Shown piece by piece: positions 46,402-55,202 of a DNA stretch of 64,000 bases. Source of the stretch: JAMXLO01 sp963819855 (GTDB lineage Bacteria; Pseudomonadota; Alphaproteobacteria; Acetobacterales; Acetobacteraceae); assembly GCA_963819855.1 (NCBI GenBank), contig CAWFYC010000020.1, forward strand, positions 62,001-126,000, written 5' to 3'. How positions within the stretch are numbered: the stretch's first letter is position 1; each line of letters starts with the position of its first letter. Below the pieces are notes generated by a model. That model was not told the DNA's origin, ran no database searches, and saw nothing but the letters and a program-made list of their open reading frames with translations. A program made the position numbers and the translations under genes.

Positions 46402-47646
46402 CTACGCGTACAACTTTCGCCAAGTCGAGGGGGTGTAGACATCCTCTGGAAAAGCATCCGGCCCCCTGAGGGCGACCGTAAACGGTTGGGTTAAAGCCGG
46501 GTTGGAGGCGATGCGGGAGACGGCAATCCTGCGACGCTCGCGGGCCTCTTCGGTATATTCGCATCGGAACCTGGAAAATTCCTGGGCAGTTACACGCAAT
46601 CGCCTCATTCGACGCTGGCGCTCACGTACATAGGTCGCAAAAATATCCGGCGTCCAATCCGGGCTACTTGTCAAAGCTTCCGCTACAAGCCTGACGTCCC
46701 GCCACGCAATGGATATGCCTTGGCCTATTGCCGGATCATTGTGACCGGCCGCATCTCCGATCAAAACAACACCCGGCTTAATCGGCTCGTCAATCCAAGT
46801 GTCCGCGTTAGGGTAGCCTTGGCATGGTCCCGCAGGCTTCGCATTGGCGAAGTGTTCACCGGCGTGAGGGAGGCATTTGAGGCGAAATGCGTTCAAAAAA
46901 TTCTTCGTGCCGTCAGGTCCCGCAAAGCGACGGCGATTTTCCAGCGAATAGCACAAATATAAACGCATGTGCTCCTTCGCCGGAAAGACATAGAATGTCA
47001 CATCACCTTCCGTGCCGATGGTCATATCTTCGATAGGCCAATCGGGAAAACGCTCGATCAGTAGCCCGCCCATCAGATGATGAACAGAATCGCTTTGAGC
47101 CGTCGCACCGATCTGGCTCGCGACGGCCGAGCCACGACCATCCGCGCCGATGATCAATCTCGGGCTAATCTCGTGTCGGCGGCCTTCGTGAACGAAGCTG
47201 ATAGCAGGTGGCGTCCCCGGCGAGACGCGGACTTCCGACACACCCCTGAGAAGCCTTGCACCGGCCGAAACAGCGGCATTTGTCAGGGTCTGGCACAAGA
47301 ACGGATGCCCAATGTCGAGATTGCCGCTTGAATCGGGTACTTGCTTGTCGACTGGAATAGCATTCGCTTGAGCGATTTCCGGCGGAATGCCCTCTCCGTA
47401 GGGTACGTTTCTGCGTATGTAGACGGCACCCGCTTCAAGCAGCAGATCAAGAATCCCAATCTGCCTAGCCTCGACGACACCCCATGAGGCGATGCCTTCG
47501 CCCCTGATGCGATCAACGAATTGGGTGGACTTCTCCAGCAGTAGGCTCGACAAGCCGACACGCGCCAATGCGATTGCCATTGCCGCGCCGGCAACGCCGG
47601 CGCCGACGATGATGATTTCCGGCTTTTCACCCATATCGACCGACAT
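46402..47646 (-). CDS. FAD-dependent monooxygenase (PHBH/UbiH fold)
   Basis: About 414 residues from ATG at 47646 (MSVDMGEKPEIIIVGAGVAGAAMAIALARVG); a further in-frame ATG at 47694 has no support. The Rossmann GxGxxG is VGAGVAGAAMA, the GD motif is VVLIGDAAGHNDPAIGQGISIAWRD, and the middle DG motif reads LIIGADGRGSAVA. These define the aromatic hydroxylase/squalene-epoxidase-like class that hydroxylates or epoxidises small molecules with NAD(P)H. Base composition is clearly less G+C-rich than the surroundings. It sits between an IS110 transposase and an IS1380 remnant, which suggests horizontal acquisition. Substrate unknown. Confidence 0.85.
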   Translation of the reverse strand: MSVDMGEKPEIIIVGAGVAGAAMAIALARVGLSSLLLEKSTQFVDRIRGEGIASWGVVEARQIGILDLLLEAGAVYIRRNVPYGEGIPPEIAQANAIPVDKQVPDSSGNLDIGHPFLCQTLTNAAVSAGARLLRGVSEVRVSPGTPPAISFVHEGRRHEISPRLIIGADGRGSAVASQIGATAQSDSVHHLMGGLLIERFPDWPIEDMTIGTEGDVTFYVFPAKEHMRLYLCYSLENRRRFAGPDGTKNFLNAFRLKCLPHAGEHFANAKPAGPCQGYPNADTWIDEPIKPGVVLIGDAAGHNDPAIGQGISIAWRDVRLVAEALTSSPDWTPDIFATYVRERQRRMRRLRVTAQEFSRFRCEYTEEARERRRIAVSRIASNPALTQPFTVALRGPDAFPEDVYTPSTWRKLYA

Positions 47647-47824
47647 TCCCCAGATGATCCTGAGTTTCGACCGCCTTTTGTGAACGATACGCATCGTCTC
47701 GCCCTCCCGGCAATGTCCTGGACGATCTCAGGACTGCCGGTAGTGTTGCAGCGGTGCGGTGCCCTCCAGCGCGGGCAAGCTTCGGGCCAGAACACCCTCC
47801 TTCGGGCGGCCATTGTGTCGATGC

Positions 47825-47986
47825 TCAGCATCGTGCCGACGGCAACGGACGGAGCGCCGCAATGGTGGACAGGATTTTCTCGAACAGACCGCGAGGCACC
47901 ATGACCTCAGCCATCTGGAAGGTGATGGACCGGCCGTGGCGAACGATTTTCGCGCCGAACTTAACCAGCCTGTCGCGCAGCCAGTT
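47825..47986 (-). pseudogene. 3' end of an IS1380-family transposase
   Basis: After a stop codon at 47987-47989 the minus strand reads NWLRDRLVKFGAKIVRHGRS, then ITFQMAEVMVPRGLFEKIL, then a stop at 47825. This is the C-terminal end of IS1380-type transposases (WLRxRLVKxGAKVVRHGRxxxFQMAEVAVPRxLF). The rest of the gene is missing. It marks an old insertion next to the FAD monooxygenase gene. Confidence 0.8.
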
Positions 47987-48117
47987 CTAGGTAGTGCTAC
48001 TTACTCATCGCGTCGACGACCAAAGTCGTGCTGGACAATGCCGCCCTCAGATGTGTCAAGAAACACGTCTGAGTGTCCGAGAGCCATCTTGGTGTCCTCG
48101 CAGCTTGCCGGTAGGCG

Positions 48118-49482
48118 CTAGCGCGTCGGCGGACGCGCCTCACTGCAATCCCGCCCGAACACCCGGGCAAAGATCCGGTCCACCGCCTTCAGATGCAGCC
48201 CCGCATCCATCGCCGCATCCAGTTCCGCCGCCGACACTCGCCGCGCCACCTCCGCATCCGCCAGCAGATTGTCGCGGAAGCTCCGCCCCTCTGCCGTGCC
48301 CAGCCGCTGCCACGTCGCCATCGCGTTGCGCTGCACGATGGCATAGGCGTCCTCGCGCGAGATGCCGGCCCGTGTCAGCGCCAGCAGCACCTCGCCGGAA
48401 TGCACCACGCCGCCGAGGCTTTCGAGGTTCGCCGCCATCCGTTCCGGATGTACCACCAGACGCTGCATCATGCCCGCCAGCCGCATCAGCGCGAAATCCA
48501 GCGCGATCGTCGTATCCGGCGCGATCACCCGCTCGACGCTGGAATGGCTGATGTCGCGCTCATGCCACAGCGTCACGTTCTCCAGCGCCGGCACCACCGC
48601 GGCGCGCACCACGCGCGCCAGACCGGTCAGGTTCTCGCTCAGCACCGGGTTACGCTTGTGCGGCATCGCGCTGGAGCCCTTCTGGCCGGGATGGAAGAAC
48701 TCTTCCGCCTCCCGTACCTCGCTGCGCTGCAGATGACGCACCTCGGTCGCCAGCCGCTCGACACCGCTGGCGATCACCCCGAGCGTCGCGAACAACATCG
48801 CGTGCCGGTCGCGCGGGATCACCTGGGTCGAGATCGGCTCCGGCGTCAGTCCCAGCTTCGCCGCGACGTATTCTTCCACCCGCGGATCAATATGCGCGAA
48901 CGTCCCGACGGCGCCGGAGATTGCCGCCACCGCCACCTCGGCGCGCGCCGTCACCAGCCGTGCGCGATCGCGCGCAAACTCGGCATAGTGCCCGGCTAGC
49001 TTCAGGCCGAACGTAGTCGGCTCGGCATGGATGGCGTGGCTGCGGCCGATCGTCAGCGTGTACTTGTGCTCGAACGCGCGCGCCTTCAGCGCCGCCAGCA
49101 CCGCGTCCAGATCCGCCAGCAGCAGATCGATCGCCTGGGTGAGCTGCACCGACAGGCAAGTATCCAACACATCCGAACTGGTCATGCCCTGATGCACGAA
49201 GCGGCTGTCCTCACCGATCGCCTCGGCCAGCCAGGTGAGGAACGCAATCACGTCATGCCGCGTCTCACGTTCGATCGCGTCGATTCGGTCGATGTCGGCC
49301 TGGCCGATAGCAGCGACCTTGGCACCACCCTTCTCACGGATGTTGCGCGCCGCGAGTTCGGGGATCGCGCCGATCCGCGCCATCGCTTCGGCAGCCAGTG
49401 CCTCGATCTCGAACCAGATGCGGTAGCGGTTGGCCGGCGCCCAGATGGCATCCATCTCGGGTCTGGTGTAACGCGGAACCAT
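48118..49482 (-). CDS. purB: Adenylosuccinate lyase
   Basis: A 454-residue enzyme from ATG at 49482 (MVPRYTRPEMDAIWAPANRY). It acts twice in purine synthesis (SAICAR to AICAR, adenylosuccinate to AMP). The fumarase/aspartase signature GSSAMPHKRNP with its mobile serine loop is present near residue 275, plus FVHQGMTSSDVLDTC and GRSHAIHAEPTTFG with the catalytic His. Longer frames to 50274 mirror the terC gene on the other strand. It is divergent from terC with a gap of about 40 bases. Confidence 0.96.
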   Translation of the reverse strand: MVPRYTRPEMDAIWAPANRYRIWFEIEALAAEAMARIGAIPELAARNIREKGGAKVAAIGQADIDRIDAIERETRHDVIAFLTWLAEAIGEDSRFVHQGMTSSDVLDTCLSVQLTQAIDLLLADLDAVLAALKARAFEHKYTLTIGRSHAIHAEPTTFGLKLAGHYAEFARDRARLVTARAEVAVAAISGAVGTFAHIDPRVEEYVAAKLGLTPEPISTQVIPRDRHAMLFATLGVIASGVERLATEVRHLQRSEVREAEEFFHPGQKGSSAMPHKRNPVLSENLTGLARVVRAAVVPALENVTLWHERDISHSSVERVIAPDTTIALDFALMRLAGMMQRLVVHPERMAANLESLGGVVHSGEVLLALTRAGISREDAYAIVQRNAMATWQRLGTAEGRSFRDNLLADAEVARRVSAAELDAAMDAGLHLKAVDRIFARVFGRDCSEARPPTR

Positions 49483-49524
49483 CGCTGCCCTGTCCCGTGC
49501 TGGTGGAAGGCCAGCTAGACCGCC

Positions 49525-50157
49525 ATGCCAGGCGCTGACAAGGGCCGTTTGCGAATGGACCAGATCTCGCTGTCGCATGACCTCGCTGCCCTGGCGCAGG
49601 TCATCCTGATCGACGTCACGCTCGCCGGCGACAACGCCATCGTGGTGGGCATGGCGGTCGCCGGCCTGCCCGACCGGCAGAAGCGCCCAGCCATCATCCT
49701 CGGCATTCTCGGCGCCACGGTGATCCGCATCGCGCTCGGCGCGATCGCGCTGCAACTGCTGGCGATCATCGGCCTGCTGCTGGCCGGCGGGCTGCTGCTG
49801 CTCTGGGTATGCTGGAAGATGTTCCGCGAGCTGCGCCAGACGCACGGACACGCGAAGCAGAACACCGCGCAGCATAAGACGCTCCGCCAGGCGATGACGC
49901 AGATCATCCTGGCCGATCTGTCGATGAGCCTCGACAACGTTCTGGCCGTGGCCGGCGCGGCGAACGGCAGCACGTGGGTGCTGGGGCTGGGACTGCTGCT
50001 GTCGGTGGTGCTGATGGGGGTCGCGGCGAACCTGCTGGCGCGCGTGCTGGAGCGGGTGCGCTGGGTCGCCTGGGCCGGCCTGCTGATCGTGCTCTATGTC
50101 GCGGTGACGATGATCTGGCATGGCGCATTCGAGGTCGCCGACGCCGTGGCACCCTGA
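49525..50157 (+). CDS. TerC-family integral membrane protein (YjbE-like)
   Basis: Up to 210 residues; the ATG at 49555 (MDQISLSHDLAALAQVILIDVTLAGDNAIVVGMA) is the likelier start. Six to seven helices; the TerC repeats with paired acidic residues are LIDVTLAGDNAIVVGMAVAGLP and LADLSMSLDNVLAVAGAA. Such proteins of the YjbE/YkoY group are tied to manganese export or metal loading of secreted proteins. No yybP-ykoY riboswitch was seen, and the short divergent gap to purB leaves little room for one. Confidence 0.88.
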   Translation: MPGADKGRLRMDQISLSHDLAALAQVILIDVTLAGDNAIVVGMAVAGLPDRQKRPAIILGILGATVIRIALGAIALQLLAIIGLLLAGGLLLLWVCWKMFRELRQTHGHAKQNTAQHKTLRQAMTQIILADLSMSLDNVLAVAGAANGSTWVLGLGLLLSVVLMGVAANLLARVLERVRWVAWAGLLIVLYVAVTMIWHGAFEVADAVAP

Positions 50158-50297
50158 TCGCGCGGTCTTGATCAGGCAACGAACGGCCGCGCGGGAACTC
50201 ACGACAAAGCGAACGCCAGCGGTCCAATTTTCGCCACGAAATCCGGTCCCTCTTTGGCATGGCGAAACATGCACCGTAACATGGGGGAGTGAGCATC

Positions 50298-51018
50298 ATG
50301 CCGAACCGGAGACCGATTCTGATCGTCGAGGACGACGCGACGCTGCGGAACATGCTGACGGAATATCTCGATGAGACCGGCGAATTCGTCGTAACCACCG
50401 CACCGGACATCGACGCCGCCGACAAGGTTCTTGGCCAACGACGACGCACATTTCGATGCGGTGATCCTCGACATCGGACTGCCCGATGGCGACGGGCGCG
50501 ATTACTGCGCGCGGCTGCGGCGGCAGGGACACTTCATGCCGATCCTCATGCTGACTGGCGCGATCGAGGAGACGGACGTGGTCCGCGGCCTCGATTCGGG
50601 CGCCGGTGATTACATCGCCAAGCCGTTCCGCGCCAGCGAGCTGGTGGCCCGGCTGCGTGCGCAGTTGCGGGCGTTCGATCGCAGCGAACAGGTGGTGTTC
50701 CCGGTCGGGCCGTACACGTTCCGGCCGGCGAAGAAGCTGCTGCAGGATACGGTGAAGAATCGGCGGATTCGCCTGACCGACAAGGAAACGGCGGTGCTGA
50801 AGTACCTGTATCGCTCCGAAGCTGCGGTGAACCGGCAGATCCTGATGCACGAGGTGTGGGGATACAATTCAGCGGTGACGACGCACACGCTGGAGACGCA
50901 CATCTACCGGCTGCGCCAGAAGATCGAGGTGGATCCGGCGCATCCGGCGCTGCTGGTCACCGAGGGCGGCGGCTACCGTCTACGGCCGGAGACAGCGGCA
51001 CCGATCGAGCGCTGGTGA
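50298..51018 (+). pseudogene. OmpR-family response regulator, single-base frameshift
   Basis: The receiver starts MPNRRPILIVEDDATLRNMLTEYL (acidic pocket) and breaks at CTTGGCCAAC (50430-50440); removing one G restores DKVLANDDAHFDAVILDIGLPDGDG with the phospho-acceptor Asp. The rest reads DSGAGDYIAKPFRASELVARLRA and a winged-helix domain (LLQDTVKNRRIRLTDKETAVLKYL; RQILMHEVWGYNSAVTTHTLETHIYRLRQKIE). About 239 residues when corrected. GGGGGAG lies about nine bases before the ATG. A damaged DUF3365 sensor gene lies downstream, which fits a former two-component pair. Confidence 0.88.
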
Positions 51019-51054
51019 CACGTTCGCATTCGGGCCGTTACGATCGACAAGCGT

Positions 51055-51125
51055 GTCATTGGGAGGAGTGCGGCGACGAAGCATCCAGCGCTGGATTGCT
51101 TCGCCGCCGCACTCCTAGCAATGAC
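51055..51125. repeat. Palindromic repeat after the response regulator
   Basis: Arms 51055-51088 and 51091-51125 (GTCATTGGGAGGAGTGCGGC facing GCCGCACTCCTAGCAATGAC, with the inner GAAGCATCCAG/CTGGATTGCTTC) are inverted copies with few mismatches. This is a widespread proteobacterial palindrome type and could terminate the regulator transcript. Confidence 0.8.
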
Positions 51126-51247
51126 AATATCTGAAGACTCGCTTGGTTCGTTCGCGAGCAAGCGCCCCGGAACATGGTTGCCGAAGGCCAAAGAATTGGG
51201 CAGATGGGCGGTAGCTTTCCGCACAACCCGCAAGGCGCTTCGGGACG

Positions 51248-51862
51248 ATGCGCGACATCCGCTCGATCATTCGCCGTATTCTGCTGTCCGTGTTTCTGCT
51301 GGCGCTGATCGTCGGCACCGGCGCCTTCTACTTCGTGCTGCACGACCGTGCCGTCCTCCAGGCGGAGGAACAGGCCCGAACACTGCTTGCCGCCGCGCTC
51401 GCGGTGCGCGGCTACACCACCGAGCATATCCTGCCCAAGCTGTCGCACCTGGCGTCCGACAGCTTCCTGGAGGAGACTGTACCGTCGTTCGCCGCACAGA
51501 CGGTGTTCCGCTCGCTGACCGGCCAATCCAAAGGCTATACCTACCATGAACCGGCACTGAACCCGACCAGTCCCGCTGACCGGGCCTCCGCGTTCGAGAT
51601 CGACCTGATCCGCCAGTTCCGCGAGCCCCGGAAAATGGTTGCTGAAGGCCAAAGAAGCAGGCGACCATGCGCCGTATTCTGCTGTCGATTTCTGCTGGCG
51701 CTGATCGTCGACACCGGCGTCTGGCGCGGTACAGCCCTCGATTGGTATTCCACGCCGCCGCAATGCTGCCGGTGCCTTGATCTGCCATCTAGCCCTGCGT
51801 GCCTTGGGCGACGTCGCGATGTTGGGCATTCGCCCAGGATTGTTGGAGGCGCGGCGGACTGA
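51248..51862 (+). pseudogene. Remnant of a DUF3365 (Tll0287-like) sensor protein
   Basis: A membrane helix (IIRRILLSVFLLALIVGTGAF, residues 7-27) is followed by a Tll0287/DUF3365-like domain (LAAALAVRGYTTEHILP; DSFLEETVPSFAAQTVFRSL; YTYHEPALNPTSPADRA). At about 51620 family resemblance ends; the frame then runs into a copy of its own 5' region and ends at 51862 without a kinase or cyclase domain. Full-length relatives are sensors with HAMP and histidine kinase parts. Together with the response regulator upstream it probably was a two-component system. Confidence 0.7.
51626..51719 (+). repeat. Second copy of the sensor gene's 5' region
   Basis: Bases 51626-51655 (CCCCGGAAAATGGTTGCTGA...) match 51165-51195, and 51669-51719 (CGCCGTATTCTGCTGTC...) match 51272-51323 with few differences, while the 76 bases between the two parts in the first copy are missing here. 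The copy interrupts the sensor reading frame. Confidence 0.75.
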
Positions 51863-51928
51863 GCGGGGCGCACGCTGACACGCGGTCCCTGGCGTCCTAT
51901 CTTCCTGGCAGAGAAGGAGGAAACTGCC

Positions 51929-53407
51929 ATGCTCAACCCGACCTCTCCGCTGCCACTCGCCGACCCGACGCTGTTCCGGCAGGCCAACTGCATCGACGGC
52001 AAGTGGGTGCAGGCCGACAGCGGCCGCACCATCGTGGTGAAGAACCCCGCCACCGGTGAGGCGATCGGCGAGGTCCCGGCGCTGGGTGCGGCCGAGACCC
52101 GCCGTGCCATCGAGGCGGCCCACCGCGCGCAGGCGGGCTGGCGCGCCATGCTGGCGAAGGACCGAGCGGCGATCCTGCGCAAGATCAACGACCTGATGCT
52201 GGCGAACGCCGACGATCTGGCGGTGATCATGACCGCCGAACAGGGCAAGCCGCTCGCCGAGAGCAAGGGCGAGATCGCCTACGCCGCCAGCTTCATCGAG
52301 TGGTTCGCCGAAGAGGGCAAACGGATCTACGGCGACACGATCCCGCAGAACGCCAAGGGCCGCCGCATCCTGGTGATGAAGGAGCCGATCGGCGTGTTCG
52401 CCGCGATCACGCCGTGGAATTTTCCCGCCGCGATGATCACCCGCAAGGCGGGACCCGGCTGGGCGGCGGGCTGCACCGGCGTGATCCGGCCGGCGAGCCA
52501 GACGCCGTTTTCCGCCCTGGCGCTGGCGGTGCTGGCGGAGCGCGCAGGCATGCCGCCGGGTGTGTGCAACGTCATCACCGGACCGTCGGGCGAGACCGGC
52601 GGCGAACTCACCTCGAACCCGCTGGTGCGCAAGCTGACCTTCACCGGGAGCACCGAGGTGGGCGCCAAGCTGCTGGCGCAATGCGCGCCGACGATCAAGA
52701 AGACCAGCATGGAACTGGGCGGCAACGCGCCGTTCATCGTGTTCGACGACGCCGACCTCGATGCCGCGGTCGCGGGCGCGATGGCCAGCAAGTACCGCAA
52801 CACCGGCCAGACCTGCGTGTGCGCCAACCGCATCCTGGTGCAGGACGGCGTGTACGACGCGTTCTCCGCCAAACTGAAGGCCGCGGTGGAGGCGATGAAG
52901 GTCGGCAACGGCATGGAGCCCGGGGTGAGCCAGGGACCGCTGATCAACGCCGATGCGGTGAAGAAGGTGGAGGAGCACATCGCCGACGCGGTGAAGCGCG
53001 GCGCGACCGTGGTGACCGGCGGTCATCGGCATCAGCTCGGCGGCACCTTCTTCCAGCCAACGATCCTGGCAAACGTGCCGAACGACGCGATGATCTTCCG
53101 CGAGGAGACGTTCGGTCCGGTGGCGCCGCTGTTCCGCTTCAAGACCGAGGCGGAGGCGATCAAGCTCGCCAACGACACCGAGTTCGGCCTGGCGTCGTAT
53201 TTCTACGCGCGTGACGTGGGGCGGATCTTCCGCGTGGCCGAGGCGCTGGAATACGGGATCATCGGCATCAACGAGGGGATCATCTCGACCGAGGTCGCGC
53301 CGTTCGGCGGCATGAAGTCGTCGGGGCTGGGGCGCGAGGGGTCGAAATACGGGATCGAGGATTATCTGGAAATCAAGTACCTGGCGTTGGGTGGGATCGG
53401 GACATAA
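51929..53407 (+). CDS. gabD: NAD(P)-dependent succinate-semialdehyde dehydrogenase
   Basis: A 492-residue aldehyde dehydrogenase. A strong AAGGAGG lies nine bases before the ATG. The oxyanion-hole Asn164 is in TPWNFP, the general base Glu262 in MELGGNAPF and the nucleophile Cys296 in NTGQTCVCANR; the extra Cys298 beside it is typical of GabD redox control. The VLKPA cofactor motif reads VIRPA with Arg187 instead of Lys, which may change cofactor preference. It converts succinate semialdehyde to succinate in GABA breakdown. It stands alone; no gabT nearby. Confidence 0.92.
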   Translation: MLNPTSPLPLADPTLFRQANCIDGKWVQADSGRTIVVKNPATGEAIGEVPALGAAETRRAIEAAHRAQAGWRAMLAKDRAAILRKINDLMLANADDLAVIMTAEQGKPLAESKGEIAYAASFIEWFAEEGKRIYGDTIPQNAKGRRILVMKEPIGVFAAITPWNFPAAMITRKAGPGWAAGCTGVIRPASQTPFSALALAVLAERAGMPPGVCNVITGPSGETGGELTSNPLVRKLTFTGSTEVGAKLLAQCAPTIKKTSMELGGNAPFIVFDDADLDAAVAGAMASKYRNTGQTCVCANRILVQDGVYDAFSAKLKAAVEAMKVGNGMEPGVSQGPLINADAVKKVEEHIADAVKRGATVVTGGHRHQLGGTFFQPTILANVPNDAMIFREETFGPVAPLFRFKTEAEAIKLANDTEFGLASYFYARDVGRIFRVAEALEYGIIGINEGIISTEVAPFGGMKSSGLGREGSKYGIEDYLEIKYLALGGIGT

Positions 53408-53413
53408 TTTAGG

Positions 53414-53482
53414 AACCACGGGTTCACACGGATAAACACGGATGAGGCCAGAATTTGCGTTCATCCGTGTGCATCTGTGATT
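53414..53482. repeat. Palindromic repeat (ACACGGAT...ATCCGTGTG family)
   Basis: Arms 53414-53433 and 53463-53482 are imperfect inverted copies; the unit is shared with the inner part of the palindrome at 44437-44658. It follows gabD and could end its transcript. Confidence 0.7.
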
Positions 53483-53544
53483 CGTTTGATTCGCGTCGCG
53501 CGGGCCGGGCTAGCCGCGCGCGGCGATTGTGGTAAACCACGCCG

Positions 53545-53913
53545 ATGAAGGCTCACAAGAACGACAATTTCAACGAACGACTGACTGCAGCGGCGGACGC
53601 GAAGACTGCGGCGCTGAAGCGGTTCCTGGCGCGGCCGGGGCCCGACGATCCGGTCGTTCTCGAACGCCAGGCAGCCTTGAAGGCGGTCAGCGACGCACGG
53701 GACGCCCGTAACGCCGAGCGAATGGCCGTCCGTGCGGCCGAGGCAGCCCGGCAGGCCGCCGAACAGAAGGCTCAGGATGCCGAGGCTGCCGCCCGCGCTG
53801 CCGCGGATGAGGCGCGCGCCGCCGCGCGTGCGGCTGAACAGAAAGCAGCGCGCGACGCACGCTACGCCGCACGCATGGCGCGCCGCCAGCAGAAGGCGAC
53901 GTCGCGCCGCTAG
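53545..53913 (+). CDS. DUF6481 family protein
   Basis: A 122-residue, highly charged, almost wholly helical protein. It starts MKAHKNDNFNERLTAAADAKTAALKRFLARPGPDDP, the DUF6481 signature of alphaproteobacteria, followed by an Ala/Arg/Glu-rich coiled coil. Function unknown; some relatives are stress-induced. The stop overlaps the end of the convergent gene at 53910. Confidence 0.85.
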   Translation: MKAHKNDNFNERLTAAADAKTAALKRFLARPGPDDPVVLERQAALKAVSDARDARNAERMAVRAAEAARQAAEQKAQDAEAAARAAADEARAAARAAEQKAARDARYAARMARRQQKATSRR

Positions 53914-54236
53914 GATTTCGGCGTCCCGGTCATCCCAGCGAACACCATGCGGTCCTTGTTGTCACGCATGAGCATCGTGAAGCCCGGAATGGTCTCGAGC
54001 CCGAGACCCAAAGGCAGTGCGGTGTCGGGATCGGGCTGGACCTTGGCGTAGCTCTGGCCCGAGACCTTCTCCCACTTGCCGGCCGGCTTCTTCACCTCGA
54101 GGTTCACCACGGTTTCCTTGAGCACCATCCGGACGATCGCTTCCTTGGGACGGGACGGCTTGGTCAGGCTCGGACAGCCGGCGATCATCTGCCAACCGTT
54201 CGCCAGTGCCCACCGGGTCAGTTCATCCTTATCCAT
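53910..54236 (-). CDS. Conserved hypothetical protein, 108 residues
   Basis: From ATG at 54236 (MDKDELTRWALANGWQMIAGCPSLTKPS). It contains PKEAIVRMVLKETVVNLEVKKPAGKWEKVSGQSYAKVQPDP and a PLGLGLETIPG segment; mostly beta, cytoplasmic, no known motif. The stop overlaps the end of the DUF6481 gene by four bases in convergent orientation. Confidence 0.7.
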   Translation of the reverse strand: MDKDELTRWALANGWQMIAGCPSLTKPSRPKEAIVRMVLKETVVNLEVKKPAGKWEKVSGQSYAKVQPDPDTALPLGLGLETIPGFTMLMRDNKDRMVFAGMTGTPKS

Positions 54237-54319
54237 ACGAGGTTCTCCGAGCTGTGCGGTCTGTCGTATAGGCGGGAGGCGCCATGTCGGCCATGGCGGG
54301 CGCAAATCGGTACCCACCC

Positions 54320-54838
54320 TCACTCCTGGCCCCAAAGCAGACGTTCCGCGCCCACCGGATCCCGCTCGATCATCTCCAGCACGTTCCGTGCAATCGGGTC
54401 AGGCTCGTTCCGGTGCTGCTCCCAGTTCTGCAGCACATCGAGACTGATCCGATACCGCGCGGCAAACTGCTCCTGGCTCTTGCCAAGCCGCTCCCGCAGC
54501 GCCTTCACATCGATCGCACGACCGCGCAGCGGCGCTATCCGCGCCATCAGTCCCGCACCCTCAAGCTCGGCGCGCAGCGCCTCTGCATCTTCCACCTTTG
54601 GCACCTGCAGATAGTTGCAGCCGTCGCTCAACACCGCCTCGATTGCACGCTTGGCCTTGAGCAGCGGCATGTGTCGCCGCACCAGCGACTCGATCGCGCC
54701 GATGCTGTTGACGTTCGGCGCCCCGGGATCAACCCGGAGATTCAGGACGACGGGTGAACCGGATGGCACGAGGTCGCGCGCCTTTCCGCTTGCCCGACGT
54801 GCGAACCGCTCCTTCCAGGACGAGTTGCTCATACCCAA
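54320..54838 (-). CDS. Helix-turn-helix (XRE-like) protein with N-terminal binding domain
   Basis: A 172-residue protein. The C-terminal part (DVKALRERLGKSQEQFAARYRISLDVLQNWEQHRNEPDP) is an XRE-type helix-turn-helix as in antitoxins of the HigA group. The N-terminal part (RRHMPLLKAKRAIEAVLSDGCNYLQVPKVEDAEALRAELE) is an alpha/beta unit of unknown role. It starts inside the end of the upstream small gene (54729-55086), which reads in another frame, an overlap of about 110 bases. This may be a two-gene regulatory or toxin-antitoxin-like unit. Confidence 0.75.
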   Translation of the reverse strand: MGMSNSSWKERFARRASGKARDLVPSGSPVVLNLRVDPGAPNVNSIGAIESLVRRHMPLLKAKRAIEAVLSDGCNYLQVPKVEDAEALRAELEGAGLMARIAPLRGRAIDVKALRERLGKSQEQFAARYRISLDVLQNWEQHRNEPDPIARNVLEMIERDPVGAERLLWGQE

Positions 54839-55086
54839 ACTCCGCCAGCGATGCCTGACCGATCACCTGGAGGTTCGCCAGGCCAATAGAATTCGCAGCC
54901 AGCAACGCGCCAGCCCCCGCCGTTCGTGTGGACGCCACTCACATGCAGCGCGTTGCCGGAAACGTTTTGCTCCGGCTCACCCATAACCAGCAGGTCGCCG
55001 GCCGGTGTCCCGATCCGCAACGTGGCAACCTTTCCTTCCGACAGGCTGGATTCCAGGACGAAACGGATCTCCGACCGCCGCCACAT
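54729..55086 (-). pseudogene. Small conserved protein, frameshifted in a C5 run
   Basis: From ATG at 55086 the frame reads RRSEIRFVLESSLSEGKVAT, LRIGTPAGDLLVMGEPEQ and VSGVHTNGG; the next frame continues ALLAANSIGLANLQVIGQASLAEFGYEQLVLEGAVRTSG to the stop at 54729. Removing one C from CCCCC at 54914-54918 joins the halves. Intact, it has about 118 residues, a beta-rich fold and no known name. It overlaps the helix-turn-helix gene downstream by about 110 bases. Confidence 0.6.
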
Positions 55087-55202
55087 CCAAAATACCCACG
55101 CTTTGCGCGGAGAGGTATCAAGTCCAAAGAAGCGAACAACAGGATCACTATTGCGCTCGCAGTCGCGAACACAGTTGGTCGCCGGGCGGGGTGACACCGG
55201 TG

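Noticed and set aside
49483..49554. A yybP-ykoY manganese riboswitch before the terC-like gene
   Set aside because: The gap to purB is about 40-70 bases, too short for that riboswitch, and no matching motif is visible.
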